From NCBI GenBank assembly GCA_000145985.1, contig CP002098.1:1592501-1656500 (forward strand): a stretch of 64,000 nucleotides of DNA. Direction: 5' to 3'. The translations under genes and the position numbers were made by a program. This DNA comes from Ignisphaera aggregans DSM 17230. GTDB lineage: Archaea > Thermoproteota > Thermoprotei_A > Sulfolobales > Ignisphaeraceae. This document shows positions 48,712 through 58,946 of the stretch, in pieces. The notes under the pieces were generated by a model. It made no database searches and had not been told where the DNA came from. It saw nothing but the letters and a program-made list of their open reading frames with translations. Every line of letters starts with the position of its first letter. Position 1 is the stretch's first letter.

Positions 48712-49956
48712 ATGTTTAGATATGTTAAGCCTCCTACAGAGGGTGAGTTTATAAGGATTGAGAATGGTAGATTTGTTGTACCTAGAAATCCTATTGTAGC
48801 GTATATTGAGGGTGATGGGGTTGGTCCTGAGGTTGTATCTGCTGCTAGAGCTGTTATTGATGAGGCTATAGATATTGTTTATGGCGATAGAGGTATTGTT
48901 TGGTGGGAGCTGTATGCAGGTGAGAAAGCTGTTAAGATCTATGGAGAGCTACTGCCTAGTGATACTATAGAGGGTATAAAATATACTATTGTTGCTCTCA
49001 AGGGGCCTTTGACAACACCTATAGGTACAGGTCATAGAAGTTTGAATGTTGCTCTTAGACAGCTACTTGATCTCTATGCAAATATGAGACCTGTGTATTT
49101 CTTTGGTCAGCCAGCACCCCATAGATATGCTGATTACGATAACTTTGTTATTTTTAGGGAGAATACAGAGGATCTTTATCTAGGTATTGAGTGGAGATAT
49201 GATAGTGAGGAGGCTAGAAAGCTGAGGGAGTTTCTTAGAAGGGAGCTGGGCATTGTTATTAGGGATGATGCAGGGCTAGGGCTTAAGGTGATAAGCAGAT
49301 TTGCTACTGAGAGAATAGTTAGAAAGGCTTTGAGATGGGCTATAGAGAATAGGAGAAGGGTTGTCACGGTTATGCATAAAGGTAATATTATGAAGTATAC
49401 AGAGGGTGCATTTAGGGAATGGGCATATGAGGTAGCTTTAAAGGAGTTTAGAGATTTTATTGTTACTGAAGAAGAGGTTGAGAAGCTCTATGGAGGTAAG
49501 GTGCCTGAGGGAAAGATACTGTTTAATGATAGAGTTGCAGACAACATGTTCCAACAACTAGTTGTAAGACCCTGGGACTATGATGTGATTATAGCACCAA
49601 ATGTAAATGGTGACTACATAAGCGAGTTAGCAAATGCTCTTGTGGGAGGTGTAGGTATAGCTCCAAGTCTAAATATGGGAGACTATATAGCTATTGCAGA
49701 ACCTGTCCATGGAACTGCACCAAAGTATGCTGGAAAAGATATTGCAAATCCTATGGCGGCTATACTAAGTGGAGCTCTACTACTAGACTATATAGGTTGG
49801 AAGGAGGCTGCAGAACTCATTAGAAAAGGTATTAAGGAGGCTATAAGACAAAATAAAGTGACACAAGATATTGCTAGACATCTACAGAATGTAACACCAT
49901 TGAAATGTAGTGAATTTACAAAACAATTAATAGAGATATTACATTCTATTAAATAA
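48712..49956 (+). CDS. icd: Isocitrate dehydrogenase, NADP-type
   Basis: A 414-residue TCA-cycle enzyme that makes 2-oxoglutarate, the precursor for glutamate and for the homocitrate route to lysine. Motifs: VAYIEGDGVGPEVVSAARAV, the isocitrate loop GTGHRSLNVALRQ, DLYANMRPVYF, and the NADP-type site AEPVHGTAPKYAGKD with Lys-Tyr. The start ATG 48712 is preferred to TTG 48688 since the TATA (ggtttttaat, about 48670-48679) predicts a start near 48700. Confidence 0.94.
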   Translation: MFRYVKPPTEGEFIRIENGRFVVPRNPIVAYIEGDGVGPEVVSAARAVIDEAIDIVYGDRGIVWWELYAGEKAVKIYGELLPSDTIEGIKYTIVALKGPLTTPIGTGHRSLNVALRQLLDLYANMRPVYFFGQPAPHRYADYDNFVIFRENTEDLYLGIEWRYDSEEARKLREFLRRELGIVIRDDAGLGLKVISRFATERIVRKALRWAIENRRRVVTVMHKGNIMKYTEGAFREWAYEVALKEFRDFIVTEEEVEKLYGGKVPEGKILFNDRVADNMFQQLVVRPWDYDVIIAPNVNGDYISELANALVGGVGIAPSLNMGDYIAIAEPVHGTAPKYAGKDIANPMAAILSGALLLDYIGWKEAAELIRKGIKEAIRQNKVTQDIARHLQNVTPLKCSEFTKQLIEILHSIK

Positions 49957-50100
49957 TAGCTAGAATAGAACAGCCAAGCTATAGACAAAGATTAGTTGTA
50001 GTATTGGATAAAAATACTTATTGTCTTATTAATTCATTAAACTAATATTCTCAAAGCTTTTATCTGTCTCTATCTCTATGCACCATATAGTGAATATATA

Positions 50101-51048
50101 TTGAAGCTATTTCAATTCGATAACATTATAAAAGATATGAAGATCCTAGCAGTATTTGTTAAGAGATATATGAGGTATCGCTATATAGTAATAGGATTTC
50201 TACTTGCGTTAACAGTATTTATTTTAAGAGCATATACAAATGGTTCTATAGTTCCATTGGTTATAAAGGATCTTGCTGATGCTGTAGGTCGTGGCAATAT
50301 CATAGGGGGAGGAGGAACCTATGCCTTAATGAGACTGGGTATTGCTGTAATTATTATGGTTGGAACTGAGTGGATGCTCAAACCATATTTTTCTTCGATT
50401 GCAAGATTTATTGTAGATATGAAGAAGAATATGATTAAAAAGATTGATCCTACTAATGGCGATAGGAAGGATATTGTTGGTAGAATTGCTTCAGATATAG
50501 ATTTTGTTGCATGGAATATAAGTAGTATGTATACCACTGTTACACCCAATGTTCTAACAGCTATTGTAAGTTCTATGACTCTATACACATTGAATCCTAT
50601 GATAGGAATTATAAACATACTCTTTATACCAATACCCCTTATAATTCTTAATCAATATGTGAAGAGGGCTGAAATTGCTAGAATGGGTGAGAGAATGATG
50701 TATAGTGAAAGCATTTACTATATACAGAAGTTTGTCGAAGGAGACTGTAATGCTCATGAAATACTTACGTCCTCTCTAAATAAGTGGTATAGTAATATAC
50801 AAAAGCTTATCTATCTCGATCGATTCTACTGGTCATCTACGTTAGCATACATATTTCTAGCACCTATATTCTCTATACTACTATTATCAATGGGAAATAT
50901 AAGGGTTACATCTGGAGATGTAGCAGGAATAATATATACCAGTATGCAGATACATTCATCGCTTATAAATGGTTTATGGGGATTAGCTATTCTTGGACAG
51001 ACTATTCCAGCTATAGAGAGGATACTAAATATAAGTGAAAGAAGATAA
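50101..51048 (+). CDS. ABC-exporter-type transmembrane domain without an ATPase domain
   Basis: A 315-residue membrane protein. Hydrophobic segments lie near residues 28-48, 74-95, 140-185 and 240-262 plus one after 270. The coupling-helix-like VGRIASDIDFVAWNIS and the closing WGLAILGQTIPAIERILNISE match type I ABC exporter transmembrane domains. The frame stops exactly where the nucleotide-binding domain should begin, and the next gene is on the opposite strand, so the ATPase is missing or encoded elsewhere. Start TTG 50101 is uncertain; ATG 50137 is possible. The assignment is by motif, moderately sure. Confidence 0.62.
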   Translation: MKLFQFDNIIKDMKILAVFVKRYMRYRYIVIGFLLALTVFILRAYTNGSIVPLVIKDLADAVGRGNIIGGGGTYALMRLGIAVIIMVGTEWMLKPYFSSIARFIVDMKKNMIKKIDPTNGDRKDIVGRIASDIDFVAWNISSMYTTVTPNVLTAIVSSMTLYTLNPMIGIINILFIPIPLIILNQYVKRAEIARMGERMMYSESIYYIQKFVEGDCNAHEILTSSLNKWYSNIQKLIYLDRFYWSSTLAYIFLAPIFSILLLSMGNIRVTSGDVAGIIYTSMQIHSSLINGLWGLAILGQTIPAIERILNISERR

Positions 51049-51051
51049 ATT

Positions 51052-51837
51052 CTATCCCTGTTGAACTGTTTTTTGGAGTTGTTTCTGAAGTGATGATAAT
51101 ATTTGTGATAATTGTTGAAGCGATTGTGCTAAAGTTTTTGTTGTTTCTAGTAATTTTTGTGCTTCTTCGAGAGCTGTCATAATATTATTTCTCTGTATAA
51201 ATATCTGAGCTATCCTCTTTATAGCACTATATTTCTTAGCCCATCTCGGAATAATTCCTAGTGTTCTTAGCTCATCTAGTCTCTTAGTAAAGGTATGTAT
51301 ATCCATACCTAATTTCTCAGCTGCTTCATTGAATGATGATGTATATACTATTGCTTTTAGAATCTCTATATGTTCTGGCTTTACATTATGTACAGAACCT
51401 AGAAACACCTCGAGATACTCAACAAGTACATCCTCTACCACTTCTCTAATTATAACCTCTAGCTCTTCACTCTCCACAAGAAATACATCAGATAGCTGTA
51501 TAACCCTAACACCAAGTCTATCCGCCAACTCCTTTGCTGAATCATCTGCAAAACCTTTACATATAATCATGGGCTTCATATTCAATAAAATAGAGTTGAC
51601 ATATACTTGTCTAACACCAGAGACATCTATTTTCCCCGCCTTTACTTCAACAGCCCAGAGCTGACCATCGCTATCAGATGCTATGATATCAACCTCTCCA
51701 ACCTCTATATTGTTAACAAAAACCTTTTTATGTGTTTCAATAACTCTAAAACCAAGTTCTTCAAGAACCCTAGCCGCTATCCTTTCACTACTAACCCATC
51801 TACTAGTTGGTGAAAGTCTGCGATGACTCTCACTCAA
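51052..51837 (-). CDS. PD-(D/E)XK nuclease-like protein with HTH and coiled coil
   Basis: A 261-residue protein. Residues 15-110 carry a RecB/Holliday-junction-resolvase-like core: EVDIIASDSDGQLWAVEVKAGK gives Asp50, Glu64 and Lys66 of the D-ExK triad. Residues about 160-200 look like a helix-turn-helix (SSFNEAAEKLGMDIHTFTKR). Residues about 218-256 form a Gln/Leu-rich coiled coil (LAQSLQQLSQILSSLQKQL). It likely binds and may cut nucleic acid as an oligomer; the biological role is unknown. Convergent with the ABC-membrane gene, 3 bases apart. Confidence 0.72.
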   Translation of the reverse strand: MSESHRRLSPTSRWVSSERIAARVLEELGFRVIETHKKVFVNNIEVGEVDIIASDSDGQLWAVEVKAGKIDVSGVRQVYVNSILLNMKPMIICKGFADDSAKELADRLGVRVIQLSDVFLVESEELEVIIREVVEDVLVEYLEVFLGSVHNVKPEHIEILKAIVYTSSFNEAAEKLGMDIHTFTKRLDELRTLGIIPRWAKKYSAIKRIAQIFIQRNNIMTALEEAQKLLETTKTLAQSLQQLSQILSSLQKQLQKTVQQG

Positions 51838-51891
51838 TGTTTATTCCCATAGATATAAATATAGCTTTACCACTATAATAATCTTTTCTAT

Positions 51892-52821
51892 CTATATATA
51901 GTTCCAACAAGCAATACGCCTACTCCCCTGTACAATTATTTTCGGCATAGTATGTTCACATACATCTTTTTTATATGGACATATAGGATGAATGGGGCAG
52001 CCTATAGAAGAATATTCTATCTCTTTAATCTCTTTAAATCTCGATGAATCTATTAAAAGCTTTGTATATGGATGGAGAGGCTCCTCCATAATCTCATCTG
52101 TAGGGCCTTCCTCAACTAGATATCCCCTTATAATTATCCCAATTCTATTTGCCAAAAAACTTACAACTCTAAGATCATGTGATACAAGGAGATATGTATA
52201 GTTCATAGACTCTTGCAGATCTTTCAATAGATATAAAATCTGTGCTTGTGTAACTGTATCTAAACTCGATGTAGGTTCATCTAATAGAACAATCATAGGT
52301 TTTGCAGCAAGAGCTCTTGCTATAACAACTCTCTGAAGCATTCCTCCACTAAGCTCATGTGGATACATATCCAAAACATTATTTGGAAGACCTGTTAATG
52401 ATATCAAGGTCTCAATTATATTTGAGAAATCAGTATTATCTCTTTTTAAAATTCGTAGTGGTTCCAATATGATATCTCTTACTTTCATCTTAGGATTAAC
52501 AGCTTGAAAAGGATCTTGTGAAACATATCCTATTTTTCTCAAGACCTCTCTTTTCCTCGGATCATCTTTACTAATATCAATATTATCAACTATTATCTCT
52601 CCTTTAAGAGGCTTTATAATACCTATTATAGCTTTCAATATCGTACTCTTACCACTACCAGATTCACCAACAAGACCATATACCTCACCTCTATTAACAT
52701 AAAACGACATATCTTTAACTGCTATAAATATTTCATAACCTATTCCATGCTTCTTAGGAATCTTATAACCAATCCACACATTGTTAAATCTTATTATCTC
52801 TCTAGAAATATTCTCCAACAT
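51892..52821 (-). CDS. oppF: Oligopeptide/dipeptide ABC transporter ATPase (OppF/DppF type)
   Basis: A 309-residue ATPase. Walker A GLVGESGSGKSTILKAI, Q-loop GYVSQDPFQAVNPKM, signature HELSGGMLQRVVIARAL, Walker B MIVLLDEPTSSLD, switch His in YLLVSHDLRVV. The C-terminal oligopeptide-transporter extension with cysteines (CPIHPICPYKKDVCEH) is present; in relatives it can hold an iron-sulfur cluster. GGTG precedes ATG 52821, which overlaps oppD. Last gene of the operon. Confidence 0.9.
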   Translation of the reverse strand: MLENISREIIRFNNVWIGYKIPKKHGIGYEIFIAVKDMSFYVNRGEVYGLVGESGSGKSTILKAIIGIIKPLKGEIIVDNIDISKDDPRKREVLRKIGYVSQDPFQAVNPKMKVRDIILEPLRILKRDNTDFSNIIETLISLTGLPNNVLDMYPHELSGGMLQRVVIARALAAKPMIVLLDEPTSSLDTVTQAQILYLLKDLQESMNYTYLLVSHDLRVVSFLANRIGIIIRGYLVEEGPTDEIMEEPLHPYTKLLIDSSRFKEIKEIEYSSIGCPIHPICPYKKDVCEHTMPKIIVQGSRRIACWNYI

Positions 52822-53753
52822 GCAACACCTCTATTATTCACATATCTCATCTCTGGATGGACACTACATTTACCAAATACATATGGACATCTTTCACTAT
52901 ATATACATCCAATACCACTAATCTTCCCACCTATAGACTTCATAAAATTCGACATTCTATCCTTTTTTGAAAGTTTTGAAGCATCTATCAATTCCTGTGT
53001 ATATGGATGATAAGGTCTTTCAATTAATTCCTTTGTTTCACCAAATTCCAATATATACCCTCTATACATAATAGCTATCTTATCACAAATCTTAGAAGCT
53101 AATAAAATATCATGTGTAATCATAATCAACGTTATGTTTCTCTCCCTAACAATTCTACTAATAAGAGTTGCTATAAGCCCTCTTAGATATGCATCCAAAC
53201 TACTAGTAGGTTCATCAGCAACTATAATCTTTGAATTAAGGGCTATAGCCAATGCTATAATTACCCTCTGTGCCATCCCCCCAGAAAGTTGATGTGGATA
53301 TCTGTTTAGCACATCTCTTGGAAGCTCTACATAATCGAGAGAACTATAAATAATCCTCCTTATCTCATCCTTCGTGATACCTCTATATCTAGCTCTAATC
53401 GCATCAAAAAATATCTCATTTATGGTAATAAATGGGTTTAGTGATGATAAAGGATTTTGCGGAATTCTTACAACAATCTTCCCATGGATATCCCTATAAT
53501 CTCTCTTTTCATTATCTATAACTATCTTGTCAAAAACCCTTAGAATACCCTTAGAGACAGTATAAGGTGGTAGTAAACCAGCAATAGCATTTCCTAGTGT
53601 TGATTTACCACTACCAGATTCACCAACAATACATATAGAGGCACCGATAGGTACATTCATTGATACACCCTTTACTGCCCATAGAACTCCATAGTCAGTC
53701 TCATAACCTATTGAAAGATCCTTCATTTCTATAGCAGTACTATCTAGAACCAT
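52794..53753 (-). CDS. oppD: Oligopeptide/dipeptide ABC transporter ATPase (OppD/DppD type)
   Basis: A 319-residue ATPase. Walker A CIVGESGSGKSTLGNAIAG, RIPQNPLSSLNPFIT, signature HQLSGGMAQRVIIALAIAL, Walker B IIVADEPTSSLDA, LIMITHDILLASK. The Cys-containing tail (GCIYSERCPYVFGKCSVH) is typical of the family. ATG 53753 with the strong SD GGAGGAGGTG is preferred to GTG 53762. Confidence 0.9.
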   Translation of the reverse strand: MVLDSTAIEMKDLSIGYETDYGVLWAVKGVSMNVPIGASICIVGESGSGKSTLGNAIAGLLPPYTVSKGILRVFDKIVIDNEKRDYRDIHGKIVVRIPQNPLSSLNPFITINEIFFDAIRARYRGITKDEIRRIIYSSLDYVELPRDVLNRYPHQLSGGMAQRVIIALAIALNSKIIVADEPTSSLDAYLRGLIATLISRIVRERNITLIMITHDILLASKICDKIAIMYRGYILEFGETKELIERPYHPYTQELIDASKLSKKDRMSNFMKSIGGKISGIGCIYSERCPYVFGKCSVHPEMRYVNNRGVACWRIFLER

Positions 53754-54670
53754 AATCTCCACCTCCTCCTTATGAGGGGGCTATAGTTTTCGCTAATGCT
53801 ATCACCTATGAATATTAAGCCTATGGCTAATAACGATATGAAGAGACCTGGGAAGAAGCTAATCCACCAATAGCTTCTAATATATCTAATTCCATAGCCT
53901 ATTATTAGACCCCAATCTGGAAAATCTATTGAACTTACTGATGAGGCTCCTATAAGGAAATTAATAGATGCTATCTCAATTAGTACTGAACCTGCATCAC
54001 TAACAGCTTGAACTAGTATTGTAGGTGCAACATTGGGGAAGATATGTCTTAGTACTATATATGATTTCGGATACCCAAATAATTTGCTTAGAACAACAAA
54101 TTCTAGTTCTCTAACCTGTCTAACTATAACATATGTAAGTCTAGCATACCATGACCACCAAGATAATATTAGTGCTAGTATAACGGATATAAGTCCTCTA
54201 CCAATAATTGTTATAAATGCTGCCGCCAATAATATTGACGGAACCACAAGAAAAAGTTCTATGATGTATGACAATAAGATTTCTATAGCTCTACCATAGA
54301 ATCCCGCTATAATACCTAGGAATAGACCTAGAAAAACGCTTACCACTATAACAATTGTAGTTTGTAGCAATGCTGTTGGGGTTCCCATAATAATTCTACT
54401 AAGAAGATCTCTCCCCATATCATCTGTACCTAGTAGGTGTTTTATAGATGTACAGCTAAATGGAAGACAAGGTGGAAGACCTACTCTACTCCTAGCCTCT
54501 TCCGTAACCAGCCCCATACCCTCATCTGGATATGGTGCTATATAAGAAGAAAATATTGCGATAACTATAATAGGAATTATTATAGCTATACCTACTCTAA
54601 ACTTGATACTTCTTTTTGCTAGATTCACTATATCTCTATAAAGCTTTACTAACAAATTAAATTTCCTCAT
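53744..54670 (-). CDS. oppC: Oligopeptide/dipeptide ABC transporter permease (OppC type)
   Basis: A 308-residue permease. The N-terminal segment (VGIAIIIPIIVIAIFSSYIA) and then LLGTDDMGRDLLSRIIMGTP are the OppC hallmark. A coupling loop is seen at LFGYPKSYIVLRHIFPNVAP. About six membrane spans. ATG overlaps the oppB stop by four bases. Confidence 0.9.
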   Translation of the reverse strand: MRKFNLLVKLYRDIVNLAKRSIKFRVGIAIIIPIIVIAIFSSYIAPYPDEGMGLVTEEARSRVGLPPCLPFSCTSIKHLLGTDDMGRDLLSRIIMGTPTALLQTTIVIVVSVFLGLFLGIIAGFYGRAIEILLSYIIELFLVVPSILLAAAFITIIGRGLISVILALILSWWSWYARLTYVIVRQVRELEFVVLSKLFGYPKSYIVLRHIFPNVAPTILVQAVSDAGSVLIEIASINFLIGASSVSSIDFPDWGLIIGYGIRYIRSYWWISFFPGLFISLLAIGLIFIGDSISENYSPLIRRRWRLWF

Positions 54671-55686
54671 AATCTCACCCTAGGATCAATAATTGCTTGA
54701 ACAATATCGGAAATAGTATTAACAACAATGAATACTATAGTTACGACACTCATCATACCTATTATTAGTGGATAATCATTATATGGTATAGCTTTCACTA
54801 TAGCACTTCCAATACCTTCTCTACCAAATATACTTTCAACTGTAGCTGCATCAATAATAGTATAAGCAAATATCATTCCAGTCATCTGTATAATGCTAGG
54901 TAGAACCCCTCTTAAAGCATATTTAAATAGAATTATTCTTCTAGATATCCCATATGAAATAGCCTGTTTTACATATTCATCATTTAGTCTTTCAGAAAGA
55001 TTATACCTAATTATTCTACCAATTAAGCTCGCTGGATAGAGTGCTATAACTATTGCTGGTGGTATTAGCCTCCGTAATACATCTAGAAATATATCCAGTC
55101 TTCCTGCCAATAAGCTATCTATGGTATAAAAACTTGTAATAGTGTTTATCTCTATAGAGTAGCTAGGGCTTATCCTACCAAAAACATTTATATTGAAATT
55201 CTGAAGAATGAGGAAAAATATTATTGCTATCCAAAAACGGGGAATGGATAAGGTTATACACATAAATGTATATAGAGATTCTCCAACATAGCTATCTCTA
55301 TATAGTGCAGAGTATATTCCAAGTATTAGACTTAGAGGAATAGCGAATAGAAAACCGAAGAATAGCAGTTCTAATGTAGCCATAAGATTTCTAGCTATGA
55401 CTATGACTACCGGTTGCTTAAACCTTATTGATACTCCCCAATCACCAGCAAAGAATCTAGTTATATGAATAGCTATCTGCATCCATAAGGGTTTATCTAG
55501 TCCCAGCTCTTTTACAGCATTCTCTATTGCTTCTTCAGCCTTTAGCCCCCTAGGCCTACCAGCCCATACATAAGCTGGGTTCCCAGGGGCAATATATATC
55601 AATATATATGTTACTACTAAAATTCCTATGATTATTGATAGCGATAGAGCTAATCTCTTTAGGATATAGTTTAGTGATATCAGCAT
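54667..55686 (-). CDS. oppB: Oligopeptide/dipeptide ABC transporter permease (OppB type)
   Basis: A 339-residue permease starting with the OppB pattern LKRLALSLSIIIGILVVTYI, IYIAPGNPA, then GLDKPLWMQIAIHITRFFAGDWG. The coupling loop is AISYGISRRIILFKYALRGVLPS. Pairs with OppC; follows oppA by 14 bases. Confidence 0.9.
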   Translation of the reverse strand: MLISLNYILKRLALSLSIIIGILVVTYILIYIAPGNPAYVWAGRPRGLKAEEAIENAVKELGLDKPLWMQIAIHITRFFAGDWGVSIRFKQPVVIVIARNLMATLELLFFGFLFAIPLSLILGIYSALYRDSYVGESLYTFMCITLSIPRFWIAIIFFLILQNFNINVFGRISPSYSIEINTITSFYTIDSLLAGRLDIFLDVLRRLIPPAIVIALYPASLIGRIIRYNLSERLNDEYVKQAISYGISRRIILFKYALRGVLPSIIQMTGMIFAYTIIDAATVESIFGREGIGSAIVKAIPYNDYPLIIGMMSVVTIVFIVVNTISDIVQAIIDPRVRL

Positions 55687-55700
55687 CTCTACGCCACTAC

Positions 55701-57389
55701 CTACTGCTTTACCTCTACATATTGGAAGAATATTACATACATATATATTGGATTCAATGCATCTTCCCTAAAACTTATTTTCTCGGGGTCATAGACATAT
55801 GGCTGTATACTATCACATATATTTATAGCGACAACATCTCTATATATAATAAGCTGTGCCTCTCTATATAGCTCTAGAGCCCTTTCATAATCAACACCCT
55901 CAAGCCCTAGTGCAGTATCTATCAAATTATCATATTCGTTATTTATATAGCCACTCCAGTTCCACTCTGTATCATTGCTATGTAATATATATAGATAGTC
56001 ATATGGTGTTGGATATGTAGGCCACCAATCATTTATTATCATATGCGGTGCTCTTTCAGGATCTGTCCAGACAGAGGAACCTCTCTCCCTAACCTGTTCC
56101 CATGGGAGTGCAACTATATCTACATTGATTCCTAGAGACCTTAGAGAGTCTTTGAGGAGGGATGCAAATCTCTCCTCCTCCTCATAGCCAGAGGTAATAA
56201 CTAGCTCTAATTTTATACTACCAATGTTTAAGGTATTAATAATTTCTCTTGCTTTTGTTATATTGTATTCATATATAAGTCCCTCAACATATCCTGGATA
56301 TCCATATGGTATTAATCCACTTGCCCTCCTACCATATCCACCAAAAGCAAAATCTATTACTTCATCCCAAGGAATAGCATATGCTATAGCCTTTCTAAAC
56401 TCTGTTATATTTGTTGGCCATCTTCTCACATTAAACATTAGTATATAGTTGTGAAATGTGGTTTGATTTAATACCTTAAAACCATCCTTCATTAATCTAG
56501 GTATATTTGCTTTGACTATATTCATAGCTATATCTATACTACCATCACGTAATCCTAGCTCCTGAGCTGCAGGATCTTCAACAATTTTAATGATTACTAT
56601 CTCTGGTGCTTTTGAATTATTAATTAAGCTCCATCCCCACCAACCATGGAACTTCTCTAGTATGACCTCAGAATCAGGTTTATACGACTTTATTTTATAT
56701 GGCCCAGATCCAACATCATTTCCATTTTCAAACCATTGACGTATTTTGGGATCGACCATATCTTCAGCATTGGCATATTCTAAAACTTTATGACTATAGA
56801 TATAAGCCCCATATGCTGATGATGCTATTAACTGGATGGGGGCAGGATATCTTAGTTTAAACATTACAGTAGTTTCATTAAGTGCAACTATATCATCTAT
56901 ACAGTCCCATATCCAGCCAGGTCCAATACCACTTTTTTCATATATTGCCTTAGTTCTTAGAATACTAAATGCAACAGACTCTGCAGTAAGAGGAGTACCA
57001 TCATGGAAGTAAACTCCGCTTCTTAGTTTGAATATCCATGTAGTACTATTGATTTGTTCCCAGTGTATTGCGAGAGCAGGTTTAAACTCATTTTTTATAG
57101 GATCATAATATAGTAGTGGTTCGTATACATTTCCTAAAACTACTATACCTGTATCAAAATCTATACTTGGATCTATACCGGTTATAGCATCTCTATATGC
57201 ATATGTGACAACCCTCTTCGTCTCTACAACAACTTGTGTAGTTATGGTAGACATGGGGGTAGATGTTATGGGACTCTCTATTGTTATTGTAGTTTCTGCA
57301 CTTCTCCTAATCAATTGATAATAGAGAACGGCTCCTATACCTACTACTATCATTATAATTATAATTATAGCTAAATGTATTATTTTCAT
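55701..57389 (-). CDS. oppA: Oligopeptide-type substrate-binding protein (SBP family 5)
   Basis: A 562-residue extracellular binding protein. Residues 4-25 are a hydrophobic anchor (LAIIIIIMIVVGIGAVLYY), then a Thr/Ser-rich stalk, then the family start TYAYRDAITGIDPSIDFDTG and WIFKLRSGVYFHDGTPLTAE. It captures peptides or related solutes (family members also bind sugars in thermophilic archaea) for OppBCDF. First gene of the operon. Confidence 0.9.
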   Translation of the reverse strand: MKIIHLAIIIIIMIVVGIGAVLYYQLIRRSAETTITIESPITSTPMSTITTQVVVETKRVVTYAYRDAITGIDPSIDFDTGIVVLGNVYEPLLYYDPIKNEFKPALAIHWEQINSTTWIFKLRSGVYFHDGTPLTAESVAFSILRTKAIYEKSGIGPGWIWDCIDDIVALNETTVMFKLRYPAPIQLIASSAYGAYIYSHKVLEYANAEDMVDPKIRQWFENGNDVGSGPYKIKSYKPDSEVILEKFHGWWGWSLINNSKAPEIVIIKIVEDPAAQELGLRDGSIDIAMNIVKANIPRLMKDGFKVLNQTTFHNYILMFNVRRWPTNITEFRKAIAYAIPWDEVIDFAFGGYGRRASGLIPYGYPGYVEGLIYEYNITKAREIINTLNIGSIKLELVITSGYEEEERFASLLKDSLRSLGINVDIVALPWEQVRERGSSVWTDPERAPHMIINDWWPTYPTPYDYLYILHSNDTEWNWSGYINNEYDNLIDTALGLEGVDYERALELYREAQLIIYRDVVAINICDSIQPYVYDPEKISFREDALNPIYMYVIFFQYVEVKQ

Positions 57390-57462
57390 TGCGGATCGTT
57401 ATATACGTTATTACACCGCTTTATAAACTATTTACAACAAATGCTATGTAAAAATACAGTAT

Positions 57463-58866
57463 CTAACCTAAGAAACCTCTTATCTTACCTAGTGCTATTA
57501 TATGAGGTTCTACAGGATTTAGCTCAAGTAGAGATCTATATATATCGTTTCTCTCTGGCTTTATCCCCAGGATATCTAGAGCATTGTTTATCTTCATTAT
57601 AATTTCCTCATCGAGTCTCTTCATAGCTATTTCAGGATCATAATATTGTGAATCATATTCTATCTCCTTCTTTAGATAGGGTATATACTTAAGAAGTATA
57701 TCAATTTCATCCCTCTTGTATAGATCTATTATGAAATCTGCATCTAGTAACGTTGGTGGAACCCCTAGGGAATACCATGTAGCTGTATATACAATTGCTC
57801 TTGGAGTGTTAAGGACTTTATCCTCAGCCATAAATGTTCTTCCGTAGATTCTCCATGTAATTCTATCTCTAGTCTGTGGAATATATGTAGCATAGCTATT
57901 GAGTTTCTCTATATATCTCTTTACTAGAGATCTATACATCAATGTTGAGCGTTCAACCAAATCTAATATCTTAGAATCTATGCTCCTAGGACTACCATCT
58001 ATATTTTCAATGAGAGTCCTATATACATTGTGATACTCATCAAAAGGTACATCATATCTTATAGCTGATTGTATTGTGACAGTACTATAACCTCTATAGT
58101 GCTGAACCTCAAGTTCTACTAACTTTGGATTATTTATACCTCCTCTAAATGGTGGTGATCCCATACCTATAATAATTTTTATATTCTTATTCAGTTCTTT
58201 CTCAAGTCTCTTAAGCTCATTTATAGCAAACATTAATGCTAAAGCCGATGCTATATGACCACTTCTTACGGCTGCATCACTTTTACCAAGAAATATCCTT
58301 AAAACATCAATATCTATATCAAATCTCTTAAATACATTACATATTGCGAGAACATAGTCATGAATTGTTATAAAACCTGCAGAATCCTCGACCAAAGGTA
58401 TTAACTGAATAGGTTCATAAGGAATACCCAATTCTTCACTAAGTATTTGGCTCTTCCTCACTATAAGTCTCTGGATAAGTGCAACAACATCAATACTTTC
58501 AACCATTGGCAGTATTACCCATTTTACCGCTTGTGTATTTAGAAGTTTATAGGAGTAATAGTTAGCTATAATAGAAGCTTCAAGAGATAGAGACATTCTA
58601 TCTAAATCTTCAAGTCTTGGATTAGGAATTCTAGGAGTTATATAGAATTTCTCACCTACTGCTATCCCAAGCTGAGAAGCTCTAACTACTATATCCTTTG
58701 GCTGAGCATAAGGTGTTAACTTTCCCTCATAGTCTACCATAACCTCATCACATCTATACATAGAAAAACCTTGAACAGCTTCATCAACCTCCTCTTGAGC
58801 TGTTATCTTTACTGTTGAATCTGGGTGCTGAGTACACATTAGCTTTGGTATATAGTTGGGAGCCAC
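57463..58866 (-). CDS. ppcA: Phosphoenolpyruvate carboxylase, archaeal type
   Basis: Makes oxaloacetate from PEP and bicarbonate, feeding the aspartate family and the TCA cycle. It has 467 residues, about half the bacterial enzyme, as usual for the archaeal class. The N-terminal KLMCTQHPDSTVKITAQEEV (family: STQHPD) and IGMGSPPFRGGINNPKLVE are characteristic. GTG 58866 (SD GGGTG) is favoured over GTG 58875, which lies inside that SD. Confidence 0.93.
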   Translation of the reverse strand: MAPNYIPKLMCTQHPDSTVKITAQEEVDEAVQGFSMYRCDEVMVDYEGKLTPYAQPKDIVVRASQLGIAVGEKFYITPRIPNPRLEDLDRMSLSLEASIIANYYSYKLLNTQAVKWVILPMVESIDVVALIQRLIVRKSQILSEELGIPYEPIQLIPLVEDSAGFITIHDYVLAICNVFKRFDIDIDVLRIFLGKSDAAVRSGHIASALALMFAINELKRLEKELNKNIKIIIGMGSPPFRGGINNPKLVELEVQHYRGYSTVTIQSAIRYDVPFDEYHNVYRTLIENIDGSPRSIDSKILDLVERSTLMYRSLVKRYIEKLNSYATYIPQTRDRITWRIYGRTFMAEDKVLNTPRAIVYTATWYSLGVPPTLLDADFIIDLYKRDEIDILLKYIPYLKKEIEYDSQYYDPEIAMKRLDEEIIMKINNALDILGIKPERNDIYRSLLELNPVEPHIIALGKIRGFLG

Positions 58867-58946
58867 TTTGAACACCCGAACCTAGTTATGGTTAGCTATA
58901 TTTAAGACTTTAACCAGTATTATCTTTTTTAACAATCTAAACCTGT

